DNA from: Dryococelus australis
Taxonomy: Eukaryota; Arthropoda; Insecta; Phasmatodea; Phasmatidae
Direction: 5' to 3'
Assembly (NCBI GenBank): GCA_029891345.1
Contig: CM056998.1
Coordinates: forward strand, 172,384,332 to 172,448,331
DNA: 64,000 bases
Shown here piece after piece: positions 23,540 through 35,540 of the stretch. How positions within the stretch are numbered: position 1 is the stretch's first letter; each line of letters opens with the position of its first letter. Under the pieces are notes generated by a model. That model saw nothing but the letters and a program-made list of their open reading frames with translations, did no database searches and had not been told where the DNA came from. The position numbers were made by a program, and so were the translations under genes.

Positions 23540-26500
23540 ACTTGCAAAAATATTACCACAGTGTTCTAGAAACAACATTAAAATTGCTAAGGAGTTAATT
23601 AATTATATTTTTGCCTTCAGCTTTGTAGAATTCGAAATTTGTCACTTAAGTCAATGGTGTGTTCTATAAAGATAAGTTGAAATCCTACTAGTCTCCTGTT
23701 TTCATAGATGAGTGTTTGTATGTTTTAGTCAACTGTACCTCAGATAAGTTGCACTACCGGTAACTAAAGATACACGCAGTTTCAGCAAAATTCCAAATTA
23801 ATAAATAAATTGGGCACATTACAGTTATGTAATGTAAACTCAGTAATGTAACTGTAAATTTATGGCTCCTCGTAAGAGCGCTAATTTACGAAGCATATAA
23901 CGTGACTCAGAACGTAGGCAAAATAGTCCCTCGTAAGTGTTCCAAGTTTGTTGCGAAGGTGTACATATATACGTTGGCATAGTCAAGTATGTAGCATGTA
24001 ACAACTCACTCATGTAGGTGTATGTGAACGTAGCAGGATGTCTTAGAATCAGTGAACATGGGCGTGTACACCTCAATAATAATTGTGCAATAAATAGTGT
24101 GAATATAGATATTAACGCAACCTAAGAATAAATCTATCTGCATACGTTTAAGTGTTAGGCCTAGGAGCATGCACTACTGTCACTTCCAGCTACACAACAT
24201 TTCATTTGTTTATTTGAGAGGTGATTGAAAAAATGTAAGTATAATTAGGAACAAATGAACACACAGTAACGATCTGGTAAATAACTTGTGAGGTAACTGT
24301 AGCCCTGTCCTCCACAGGCTGTAGGCAACAAGCACTCAGATAATTTACAAACCTCGTATAAGCTCTGCAGGTGCACATACAATTTGCATGTGAGCTAAAA
24401 TAACAACTTAATTGTTGTCACTTTAGGAAAAAAATCATCGCCATTGAACATAGAGGAAGAGGGTGAAGCGACTACGTATTACAAAAACGTAACTCATCAC
24501 GTTTGGTTTCAGCATAAAGAATTTTAATGAAATTGTTATTTTCCAGTATTCAATTCTCTAATGTTGAAATTTGATTAGGATTTAACACACTAGATGGCAA
24601 TATCAACTAGGAAATTCAGAAAAATGCTCAACTGCCGTTGGATATTGGTCGTTCTAAAATGCACCATACCCATGAACAAAGTGTGAAAAAATTGGAAAAT
24701 ATTTATAGCTCAAATTCTCAAAATTTCGAAATTATACTGTTTCCGGACCAATATTTAAGATCTTTCATTAACGTACTTCGTTAAGCCCAGGGAAAACATT
24801 AAACCCTTCCTTAGGGTTTCCGAAGTTGAAGACTGCTGGAAATCGTGTTCCTGACGCATTTCAAAATGACATCGTTCCAGACCTTCCAGAACAAAAATTA
24901 GCTACGGGTTTCACCATTACTAAAGTGGAACACACAAATACTTTTTATCCTTAGTAGGTTTCTGCTCTCGTAGGAATCAAATTTACTAGGCAGGAACAGG
25001 ATAGGATGCAGTCTTCTCCCACTGCAGATACAAATCAGTGTGTGGGGCGTTTTAATACGTGAACCAACCGTTCACGGACCAGAGTCGTAACCGATACTAG
25101 CTACCTCCTAATTCTGCTACGCGAAAGGGGCGTCATGGCAACTCATCTTAATCGCGGATTCCGCTTAATCTAAAAAAGGAAACAAGGGGGGTATCGGACA
25201 CACTAACAACTAATTTTACACCTAAACTTACCCCACTTGGGGCGAGCATACTGCTACAGATCCTACCTCTTCGAATGGTGACGACGGAGAGAGCGATCTC
25301 CCTTACTGACTGGCGCTTGCTAACCATATCCTTCATAGCCAGCCAATCCTGGCGCAGGGTTTAAACCTGCTAGCCAATCGGAAGGCTTCCAACTTAAAAT
25401 TACCTAAAACGATCTATTCCAATGGTCTACCGTACTAAAAACCATAGAATATGTCTCGAAACGGAGGTACAAATATAAATAATCCCTGAAACATGAACAA
25501 TAGAGCTCAAAAATATAAAATGAAATAAATATCACCTAAATGTAAATACAAAAATTGAAATGTAGCTAACTAACACATTCAAACATTTTATATCGCCATC
25601 GGTACATCTAAAGTTAAAAATCCTGCAATTGAAAAATAATAAATAAAATAAAAATATGGAAATTAATGAAATTTGCATACATAAAAATATTACTTGTGAC
25701 AAGTGTGAAAAATACATCAATTAATTAGATATTCACAAAGACGTGTAAAATGTGGGTGCTACATCACCTTGTAGGATGGACTTACAACTGTAATCTAAAA
25801 TGTCCTATGATCTTGCTTTCTGAGACACCTTTCTTGCAACATCATGTATCTCACTACACATCTCAGTAACATTAATAGCATTTGTAGTCTTCTCGAGTCA
25901 ACATTTTTTCAGCTTTGCACACTATTCAAATACGTACCGGGTAGGCTTTACCTTCATTATTAAACTCCACTAATGATATAATGCAATAAATATGTCACTA
26001 GACAATATAAATAATTATTTAATTTAAATTACCTTTATAATGAACCAACCAGTTATATGGATTTTATTAATTTATATAATCGAATTGTAAAGAATGTTAG
26101 ATATTCCGTAGTTCGTCCTGCTGCCCTCAGCTTCTGGGCGCCCTAGTTCACCTATATGAACGCACCGGCCTTGTCTCCTGCTTATTAATCACATTTCAAT
26201 CCAAAATATAAAAATTACTTTTTGTATTAAAAATACGTACAATGATGTACGTCTTTTCTTTAAAGAATGTATTTTATATTTAGTGAGAATTTCACTACAA
26301 CTGAAAAATTATCGTCGGCCTGTAATATCTTAAGAATTCGAGTGTGTTTCAGTCATGGCGCCCATAAAACAGATCAGTATATTCTAATTTGTCACGTACA
26401 AGTATAGAAACAAGTAAAATATTGGCACACTTGGATGCATAACGACTTGTATTTTGTATGAAATACAACAGACATACGTGATTGTGAAAATATAACTTAG

Positions 26501-27755
26501 AATCTCATAAAAAAAAAACCATGATCCCGAACCCAACTTTCGTTGTTTGTTGAGTTTATTATTGATTTTATTTTTATACACAATGCGAAAGATTTTAATT
26601 GAATTTTGTTTGGGTTTCAATTTTATGCTGTAATTACATATCAAAGTTGTATAGCATCAATGTCATCTTGAAGCTTTCCAGTCATTTGCGTTTGCAGAAT
26701 GCTGGAATTTTTCATTGAATTTATTTAACAATTCGTTAATTTATTACATGGTAATGGAGACAAGGTAAGTTAATGCGTGACACCTGATCACACCTAGTAA
26801 GTAGTCTAGAATGTGTATGCAAATCTAACCATTAAATATCGTTCGCTTAGAGAATTATCGAAGTAATTTACGCAGCTCATTGAAATACTAAAATCAATAG
26901 TCATACAGGTAGAAGAACAATGTTGAACTCTGTTAGCTTATTGTACGTAATATGGGTTCATTAAAGTAAATGGTTTGTAGATGTAGTGCTGCCTCTTGAA
27001 AGTCTGTGCTGACATTTAAAGATTTTTTGATTGAATAAAATTTAACTATGTAATTTTTTCTCGTAATTTACGAAAATCACTTAATAAAGATTTAAACATT
27101 GGCGGCAATTTCAAATTTTCGGTGATAAAACATTTAAAATCTGACACGCAGATTTCCCATTGTGGAGATACCACAAAATAGATTTTTTCGGACATTTCAG
27201 AAACAGATCAGGCATGCCTATGTCATATAATATTATACAACAAATCCACATTTAGGCTACTGGATATCAGGATAATATATCGAATGATTTTCATACTTAA
27301 ATGTTTTCAAGTGTCTGTGTGTCTAATTATCATAACTGACATGTGTATATTCTCGTGGCAGATGAACGAGCATCGTTGTCGAGATCACTCAGCCCATACG
27401 TGCAGACAATTTCGCAGCTTCAATCCCGAAATCGTCATGTACACGTGTGCAGTTTCATAACAAAGCGCCTCGCGTACTTCCTCTGCGTTGATCAACAGCA
27501 ATAAAAAGTTAATTTAATTTCGTAGGGAATCTATCAGAAATATACTTGCATATATTCATTACATTTCGCTACACCTTCATATCTTATATTACATATCTCA
27601 GCAATAATATCTGATAACCAATAAGATTGGCCGAAATATTGTAACACAGATCAGTGGTGCTACAGTAATATTTTAGCAGCCCAACGACGGGCTATAAAAT
27701 CCCCACGCGTTGTGTCTATTTAACACATGACAGTAATATTTTGTCTCCCCATACG
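23540..27755. other. unannotated spacer
   Basis: AT-rich throughout. A moderately GC-rich patch at 25060-25390 has two CCAAT motifs (near 25345 and 25373) but no TATA box or frame to go with them. Confidence 0.5.
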
Positions 27756-27759
27756 TGTG

Positions 27760-28330
27760 ACAAATTTAAAAATGATACATACATCTCTATAAGAGTTAAC
27801 ACTCGCCTTGCAGTAGTTTTCGAGAAATACCATAAAAGCTTTTTCTTTCCACGTGGTGCTATCTTCCAAAATGGCTGACAAACGTGGTTGTTGTGTGGCT
27901 TATATGATGCATGTTCTAGATACTGTTAGCGTAAAAATTTGGTTGAACTTAGTCAAACGATATGGTAGTAATACCTAATAAACCTGCAATATTTGTATGC
28001 CCACCATTTTGAAAAAAATTGTCTCATTAAGTCCAATTACTTTTATTTACCTTGTCAATCATAGTATTACCTACGTGCTAAATTTGGCGACAGTAAGTTG
28101 AGTATTTTTCGAGATATAATGTAAAATCTTTACTTTTTCACGTGGAACTATCTTCCAAAATGGCTTACCAACACCAACCTTCACATCTTAACTCAATGTT
28201 TACAACTTCCGCTGTTAGCATATAAGAATTGATTAAGATCGGTTTAACGGTTTCCGAGATATGACATATCGCCCTAAATCTTTAACTGGCCGCCATTTTG
28301 AAGGTAGGGCCTATGTGCGTGACGTAGTTG
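27760..28330 (-). repeat. ~285 bp repeat, two antisense units
   Basis: CACGTGGTGCTATCTTCCAA at about 27849 and CACGTGGAACTATCTTCCAA at about 28139 each lead into an AAAATGGC motif, a spacing of about 290 bases. TTTTCGAGAAATACC and TTTTCGAGATATAATG precede them. Confidence 0.65.
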
Positions 28331-28421
28331 AGTCAGATGCCATTATTTAGTACTATATGAGTACCGAGTTTGTTGAGATTCGGTTCACGCGTTAAAAAAA
28401 TTGGAAGGGGGCACACACATT

Positions 28422-28665
28422 GGGGGCCACGGTGGCTGAGCGGTTAGCCTGCTCGCCTCCCACCAAAGCCATCCGGGTTCATTTCCCGGCCGGGTCACTC
28501 CAGATTTTTGCATGTGGGAATCGTGCCAGACGATGCCGTTGGTCGGCGGGTTTTCTCGGGGATCTCCCATTTCTCTGCCCTTTCATTCCGGCGGCGCTCC
28601 ATACTCACCTCATTTCACCCTCATCGATTCTCAAGATCTCGATGTTAAGAGCCGTCTAAATCTAG
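28422..28665 (+). mobile_element. tRNA-derived SINE, family 1, best-preserved copy
   Basis: The head reads GGCCACGGTGGCTGAGCGG (A box) with GGGTTCATTTCCC as the B box. The body has GTGGGAATCGTGCCAGACG and GGTCGGCGGGTTTTCTCGG. The copy ends near GATGTTAAGAGCCGTC. It is the most complete copy in the window and defines the family. Confidence 0.85.
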
Positions 28666-28669
28666 TCAC

Positions 28670-31160
28670 TTCACAAAATACACACACACATTCATACACA
28701 CACACAGAAGAAGTCGTCTCATTAGCCTTCCGTTCCTTCGGAAAGTACACTAGAAAAGAATAGAAACAGATTTCATAAGCAAATAAGGACGATCGTATGT
28801 TTTGAGTTCGTTCTTGCGTATCTAAAGTCGAAATGGAACGAAGGAAATCCAGTTAGCCAGAGACAGCAATGAAAGGATCAATCCACATCAGACAAATGAC
28901 CCGCCTATGTTACCACACAGGGAACGCAACTACTGAATATATGTATGGGTTGTTCACGGTAAATCGAGCCTGCTTAGGATCTTCTTTTCTTATAATTTTG
29001 TCTATTTCAGCCACATTGACATTAACATTGCCACAAGCCTGTTCACTTCATTCATGCGCCCCACGTGTAAAACAACGGAACTGTTAGGTATGTATACGTG
29101 GTAGTAATATGCAAATATGTACCCTAATGATTATAAAATAAAAATACATTAATTTCATTGATAATAAATATAAACATCGAAGTCGCAATACTTCAACTGT
29201 TAAAACTATTTGTACGAATTCGCTGCCAACGTAACAACTCACCAACATGCCAGAGTGCACTGTAGGTTACTTGTAGCTCTAGACAGTAATTGGTTGTTCA
29301 AAGGTTTATTTCCAAAGTGCATCCTTTACCATGAACAGACATTAACCCGTTCATTCATTGCTGAATATTTAATTATAGACATTACAACGAATAAATTTTT
29401 TCTTTAGAACAATACAAAAATCACTATAACGCTCTGTCTTATGTTGGGACCGACAAATATGCGCTTTTGTTTAACATAGGCAACAACTGTCTATAAGACT
29501 ACGTAATATGGTTCATATATGAGTCGTGTCTTCAACCATGTAAGCAACTCCTTTATTGGACGCTGCTTTCTACTGTGTAGAGTACGCATCATTAAAGTCA
29601 CTTCCTATCCAATGTCCCGTATGTAGGACACTGAGAACTGAAAGAAAATATAGACTTAAAACTATGAGAAAATTTTTCCCCGTGTGCTGGACTTAGTTTA
29701 TCGGCATGGCACAAGAGAGCTATTCAATCGGTACCGTGGCGCAGCCATGCGGCGATCCGAGTAACTTGACATTGCCCAAACAGAATAACCTTGCAGTGGG
29801 AGTGCGCGTCATGTCCTTGTTTGGTTGTCAGCCAAGCTCTTTCCTCCATAAACAATACCGACGTGGTCGCCAACAGACTCAAGGCCACAGTATTGGCGTG
29901 AGAGGTACATTTAGCGTGCGGATCACGTGGTACTGGTAACCACCACAGCTCAGCGATTTGCTTCCAAAAAACGGCTGTAACTAGTTCACGATTAAGCGGT
30001 AGTGAAGCCTGCCTCCTTGGATTTATGTTTTTTATTCGAAACCTGACAGTTTTGCATTTTTCCGCAGCAGGGCCTCTTCAGAAAAAATGGGGAGGGGGGC
30101 ATTTTCCCCAGTCTCCCAATGATAAAGGGCCCCACGCATTTTTGGTAACAGAGTAATGCTTCTATCGTAGTTTCGCATGTATCCAGTACGTACATTTTTA
30201 GATGCAGCAGTCTGAAAAGCCGTGTTAGCTGTGTTGGAGTGCGTGAAAGTAATGTTTCCATTGCGCGTGATGTTTTGAAAGTGCAATTCGATAATCGTTT
30301 GCAAGCTAAGGATCTGATTAATAGTTTCTTTCAAAACGCATTTTAAAACAACCTACAATGAATTTCAAACCCCACAAAATGGAACGTTGCAACCGACTGT
30401 ACAACACGTAGAAATTATTATAAACTTCCTATTACAAACACGCATTACCGAAAATGTCACAAAAGTACGATTTACGTTGCATATGAAAGAAGAATGCACA
30501 TATTTTGTCACACTGTAAAACAGGTTGTTAAACTTTACTTATCCGTGTGTTTAAAAACTCAATAAAATGGATTCTAATTTTAATCAAAATTTAGCGTGTT
30601 TCCATCACAAGTAATATCACCATAATTCTTCTAGTTCTATACAATAAACTACAGTAATAACGTTAACAAATATTTAAATAATTTATTTTATGCATATCCA
30701 ATTCAGCTACGAAAGTTATAAGTTTTACAACTGAAATAAACGCACAGTAAATCAGTTGTTAAAAATATTTTTAATGTTGGTACCATTATTTTCTCACATA
30801 TAACCCAAGTGGTTATTATAATGGCCTTGCGTAGTGTGTATTTTTTAAGATCCTCTTTCTGAAGCATCTACACTGTAAATATGCTTAAATATTTTTTAAA
30901 TGAAAATATTTTTGGTTAAGATTCTAAAAAAAAAATAAATAAATAATAACACATAAATATAAATGAAGTAAGGAGGAGGTATATGATGTGAAAGTCGGAA
31001 GATATAGCAAGTAACAATTAAAGAGATAGTGAAGGTGCAGGAAAATGTCACTGTAAACTAGGCAAAGTTAGTAGCACGTGAACGTTTTAGAAGAGTAGAC
31101 GAAATAAGGTGGTGAATAGGGGAGGTCTGCACACCGGAGAACGAGGTGATTATGGAGTAG
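28670..31160. other. unannotated spacer
   Basis: A solitary GTTCACGGTAAA element end lies at about 28951. Short frames at 29706-29939 and 29992-30334 resemble no known family. The rest is AT-rich. Confidence 0.5.
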
Positions 31161-31162
31161 CT

Positions 31163-31312
31163 CCGGAATGCAAGGGAGGGGTAAACGGGAGATTTCCGAG
31201 AAAACCCGCCGACCAGCGGCATCGTTCGGCACGATTCTCACGTGCGAAAACCCGGGAGTGGCTCCGCCGCGAATAGAACCCGGTTCGCCTTGGTGTGAGG
31301 TGAGTGCTCTAG
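31163..31312 (-). mobile_element. SINE family 1 fragment, antisense
   Basis: The plus strand shows the reverse complement of the family body (GAGAAAACCCGCCGACCAG, then CACGATTCTCACGTG) and a B-box remnant (AATAGAACCCGG). It lies about 500 bases past the WAP stop codon and on the same strand as that gene. Confidence 0.8.
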
Positions 31313-31539
31313 CTAGACTCTTGTTTTATTGTTTGTTTGTTTTATTGCATCCGTAAGATCTCCTTTCAATACGTAGCTGTACAAAGATAATGGACAAGAC
31401 AAATTACAGTATACAAAGTTTATACATTGGACATAGCCGCGGAAGGGGAAGGGGGAAACTTCCGTACTAAACAACTGCGTTTGAGTGCAAGAAACATGCC
31501 AGGGTGGCACTCGACAGCTGATGTCTTAAGCACCGACGG

Positions 31540-31655
31540 AGATGAAGAGAGAAATTGGAACAGTGTCGGAGTGTAATTATGGGAATACCCCGAGAAAACC
31601 CTCCAGCCAACGTCGACGTTTACAACGAAAACTCGGAAGTGGCGCCTGGTTAGCT
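31540..31655 (-). mobile_element. diverged SINE family 1 fragment, antisense
   Basis: CCCCGAGAAAACCCTCCAGC followed by GGAAGTGGCGCCTGG matches the family body with many substitutions. It lies between the WAP stop codon and the first possible polyadenylation signals, so it may be part of the 3' UTR. Confidence 0.55.
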
Positions 31656-31826
31656 GTGTTTGAAGGTGTGTGGTGTAATGTCTATGTCGCCGTGGCTGCT
31701 AGGGAAGAACGAAAAGAAGAGGAGAAAGGTACGTGGAGAAAGAAGCTGAGAGAGAAAGATGCCAACGGCAGAGTGGAATGTGGGCTTGTAGGCAGGGGAG
31801 TGAGAAAGTAAGTTACCTCGCTGCAG

Positions 31827-32036
31827 TTAGTCGTACACGGGGTTCTTGCAGACGCTTCCGCAGCCGTTGCTGCAGCACAGCTGCCCCGGCTGGCAGTTTT
31901 GGCAGAGCTCCACGCAGATACCGACAGTGTCGGGCAGCAGCGGGGGACACCTCCCGGGTCTGGTTGCAGCCTCACAGCCTCCAGTCGCCATCGCCGCCAC
32001 CACAAGGCCGACCAACAACACGTGCTTCAGATACAT
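31827..32036 (-). CDS. secreted single WAP-domain (four-disulfide core) peptide
   Basis: The frame encodes 69 residues and is complete from ATG to TAA in one exon. Residues 1-24 form a clear signal peptide: a Lys near the start, then a Leu/Val/Ala-rich core, then a small-residue region ending CEA. The mature part is about 45 residues with eight cysteines in WAP order, including the signature CQPGQLCCSNGCGSVC. The family gives small secreted protease inhibitors or antimicrobial peptides; either role here is inference. The loop between cysteines 3 and 4 has two residues, where WAP domains usually have about five with an acidic residue, so this is a shortened variant. I chose this ATG, not one 30 codons upstream, because the signal peptide begins here and a TATA box lies about 45 bases upstream, inside the longer frame. 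No AATAAA is seen on this strand until about 480 bases past the stop (31341-31346 and 31325-31330), so a transcript may run through SINE sequence. Confidence 0.72.
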   Translation of the reverse strand: MYLKHVLLVGLVVAAMATGGCEAATRPGRCPPLLPDTVGICVELCQNCQPGQLCCSNGCGSVCKNPVYD

Positions 32037-32079
32037 GGTCGTCTCTCGCTCTGGTTTGTCCTTGCAGCATGGCCGGCTG

Positions 32080-32088
32080 CTTTTATAC
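32080..32088 (-). promoter_or_regulatory. TATA box of the WAP gene
   Basis: The minus strand reads GTATAAAAG, 44-52 bases upstream of the ATG. Usual TATA spacing puts the transcription start near 32055-32060, leaving a 5' leader of about 20-25 bases. Strong TATA boxes with short leaders are common in highly expressed insect peptide genes. Confidence 0.6.
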
Positions 32089-32954
32089 CGGCAACTATTC
32101 CTGCCTGACGGGGTTTCCCCGTGCAATAATATTCACGCAGGTGTTGCCATAACCAGGAAAGAACAAGAGCAGTTCTAGGAAGTCTGCCTACCCGATTCTC
32201 AGTCACGCGAAGCCACGATATAGCTTGCACTTCATGCCTACTTCAGTTAAGGCTTTAGGTGTTGCAAATAACATATTTTATGATGTGTTCTGAACTTGAA
32301 GAGCGCTGGTCACCGAGAAATGCATTTCCCGTCATTTCTACGAACTGTTATTCAACGTGTACACATTGTTTACGAACACTTTTTCCTCGCTCGGAAAAAA
32401 AATTGGAAGGCATGAGTCTTTTTAAATAATTTCCTGACAAAATCACAATTTTAGCGAGATTGTGACGTACAAATAATAAAAACAGACTCACTTACCGAAA
32501 TTAGATAACTCACAATCACTAATCAGTGGCGTCCGGCAGTTGGCACGAGCCCCGTGCTATGGATGTAGCCTGCTTAAACCGTCCCCCCACCCCCCCCCCC
32601 CGCACCGATAAATTTTGGTGTCATCACTCCCTCGCTCCCTCCCACCCGAAAATATGACATTTAGTGAGCTACAATGGGACCATCATCATATAATTTGTGA
32701 AAAGTAGTTGCATATACAGTTGTAGTCTTATTAAAACTACACTTATCAGCCCCAATTCGATTTAAAAACTGTATGGTATATCACATAGTTTCGCCCTTAC
32801 GAAAACGATATTATGCTAATGAATGTCTGTTCTTATAACTGGTTGTAATTCGCAAATTTATTACAAGTTACTCTTATAAAAAACTACTACGTCACACATT
32901 TTTACCCGTACCATGTTACAATTAATATTGTATATCATTGAAAACAAACAAAAA

Positions 32955-33062
32955 AAACTAGCAGGTTGGCCATTGAGATAACGTCCGGTGTCATAAAAAT
33001 GGATTGGTTCATAAGAAGCTGGACGTGCACAAGGGTGCAAGTTCGAGTCTTGTCTGGGTGAG
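32955..33062 (+). repeat. tRNA-like segment with B box
   Basis: AGGTTGGCCATTGAGATAAC (A-box-like) is followed, about 75 bases later, by GCAAGTTCGAGTCTTG (B-box-like). It is probably a SINE head; no cloverleaf was recognised. Confidence 0.4.
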
Positions 33063-33234
33063 AAAATTTTAACCAGACAATAATGTATTTTTGTAATGTA
33101 TTTAGCATTACAATACACATTTAACATCATTATAAAGACAGCATTGGCGTAAGAAAATGAAACCATCCCATATTACCAGTGCATAGGGGTATGCTATGAG
33201 AATTTAACAAATCAATACGAAATAATAAGATATT

Positions 33235-33430
33235 ACTATACTTATTGTGTTGTCCTCCATCCTGCATCTCCTCGACATATATTAAGGCAGCGGCGGTCCT
33301 CGGTACACCCCTCTCGTGGCCCTTGAGAGGTCGGCCACTGGCTGACATTCTGACTCTCTCTCCGGCGTCTGGATGGCGCCTGGCCCCGCGACGAACCTTG
33401 CGCTGGTCTATATCCGCACGTGGTTTGAAG
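33235..33430 (-). other. isolated GC-rich segment, possible exon remnant
   Basis: One minus frame reads continuously through 'GRPLKGHERGVPRTAAALIY' and 'VEEMQDGGQHNK' with GC-rich third positions. No good splice acceptor is present, and the protein is not recognised. Confidence 0.2.
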
Positions 33431-33902
33431 TATCGCCATACTGTTCACTGTCTATAGTTTATCGCAGTCCCTGGCATCCTGATTTCCCACTAAATGTGAT
33501 GCTAGGTTCACACGAGGGGCCAATAAGGGCTCGCTCAGATCACAGCAATAACATTACATCATAAATTAAATATTGAATAAGTTTCAGTTGACGGGAAATT
33601 TTGGTCATTAGGTAAAGGAACAATATCTGTTTGAATTGATTGAAGCTACTTTTAACATGCGTGTTGTCTCACAAGTGATATTCCTTTCGTAGTAAAGGTT
33701 TTATTTGAGACAAAATAATTTGCAATGCGCATGCACAGTAAACCTGGCAACATAATAATTCGATAATCCTTTGACTAAAGTTAGTTCAACCCTAGTCGGT
33801 GTTTATGAATACGATATTGTCAGTCCACCCTTAGTCTGGTCTGACCTCAGCCTAACTTCGAGGAGGATCATCTCTAGATAATTTTTGCACGATGCTCTGA
33901 CT

Positions 33903-33995
33903 ATGAATAAGGCCTTGATGTTTTGGATGGGATTCGAACCCACGTCCATTCGAATATGGTTATAAATACAGGAATTGCCTTCGCAGATAGAAGAG
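33903..33995 (-). repeat. tRNA-like segment with B box, antisense
   Basis: GGGATTCGAACCCACG at 33929-33944 is the complement of a canonical B box. The A-box side is weak. Confidence 0.35.
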
Positions 33996-35478
33996 CAAGA
34001 AAAAACACTGTCCATTTCTTGGCTATGAGAAATTTTATTTAAGAGTTTTTCATAAATATTGTTTTTTTTCGGCTTGCATGCTACATTACAAGAATAATTT
34101 AATTTCCCAGGGAATGGTTTTCATATATGACAATTTTGACCTCGTGTGTTACTTACTTCACGAAAAGTACAAACGTTTGGTGTGTTTAACTAATTACTTC
34201 CTTCTGTTTGTGTGTGTTTACATGTAACGATTGGTAAAAGCGAAATTTTAGGTATTTTTCAGTGAAAACCACATAGCCTCTACTTATGTTTACTATGCGA
34301 AACAATAGCAAATGAGGTAGTAGATACTCCATCATAGTCTGTTATGTTAAAAGTAAATATGCATTATTCAGAAAAAACTTCGCAGTAAACAATGAATTCA
34401 CAACAAAAAGTGATGTTATTATGAGAAGGAGTATCTTGAAGTGGGAGCCCTTAGAAAGAGATTATATTTTAAGCATTTTTTTAATACTTTTTTAATAGTT
34501 TAATTAAATATGAGTAAGGCAGTTTTATATGTAAGTTTATTTTATCTTTACATAAGTATATGCCAGGCAAGTGGTGTTGGAGAAATTATAATCCCAGCAG
34601 ACTGCTAAAGTTTTGTTTGCGCAGGCGGGATCGGAATGTGGAATGTCAAGTGTTTCAAAAAAGCTTTCTAATTACAAGGTCGTACTGTGGAATATTGTTT
34701 GTGCAGGCGGATCGCCACATGCGGGTTGCTAATGCTCTCCTTTGCAGGTCGGCTGGGCATCCTCACGTCTACCGTTCAAGGGATCATATTTACACTGTAG
34801 TTTAAATGATATCCTCTCGGAAAGATTGCTAGAGGTGTGCGCAGATTCTCTTGTATTCAAACTATTCTATATGATGGCCTGGATGTTATTTACATGATAT
34901 CAAATTAAAATTGAAATGCATTTAGTAAAATGGTATATGCATATTCACCTTCGCTGGGATTTGAAGCACAAAATGAGTTACTATAACTGTAAATACCATA
35001 GTTAGGGCTGAAGTAGGAATATTTCAGTAAATAACTATTAGTTTTGTCGGGGTTCCAAGCACGAACTTATCCAATACAAAAAGTTATTTTCATTGGCAAA
35101 TGAAGCATGGTTTAAAATCGTAGTTATCCTCAATGGGAATTTATAAAATTCTTGTCTGATTGGTAAATGTATTGGAAGTTAAGAAAAGATAAAAAAATTA
35201 TATACTTTTTAACATAAAACAATAATGTCAATTTGGTTTTCGAGGCATATATGGGAGAACATGTGTTTTTAGTAAATGTAAGGGTATTATTATTTTTTAA
35301 ATGTTATTATTACGTAACAAGTACAAATTTACTTTTGAAAAATATATTTTTATATCGGTATCCTTTAATTAAATATATGTGTAATGCAGTTTGTGATATT
35401 GTAAATGTGAAGAAGATTAGTGTTGATGTAGCCTTGCCCATCTAAAGCACTCATCTGTATCTTTTTTCTCCCTTCCAG

Positions 35479-35540
35479 GGATGAATTCAGACTAATGTAG
35501 GAAGATGTTTGGCTAACCCTTTGTCGCTCGATGACCTGCA
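35479..35540 (+). other. exon-like 62 bp segment with strong splice sites, non-coding
   Basis: TTTTTTCTCCCTTCCAG precedes it and GTAAGT follows immediately at 35541. All three frames contain stops, so it could only be a UTR or long non-coding RNA exon. It lies at the start of the degenerate tandem domain. Confidence 0.25.

Larger units (their letters stand above)
32240..34895. other. spacer upstream of the WAP gene
   Basis: Contains two tRNA-like segments (32955, 33903), a C-rich run near 32582-32601 and the GC-rich patch at 33235-33430. No second WAP-like cysteine pattern was found. Confidence 0.5.

Noticed and set aside
31682..32230. Several overlapping frames of 67-139 codons around the WAP gene
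   Set aside because: They are shadows of the WAP exon and its GC-rich flanks. Only the minus-strand frame shows a signal peptide and cysteine pattern.
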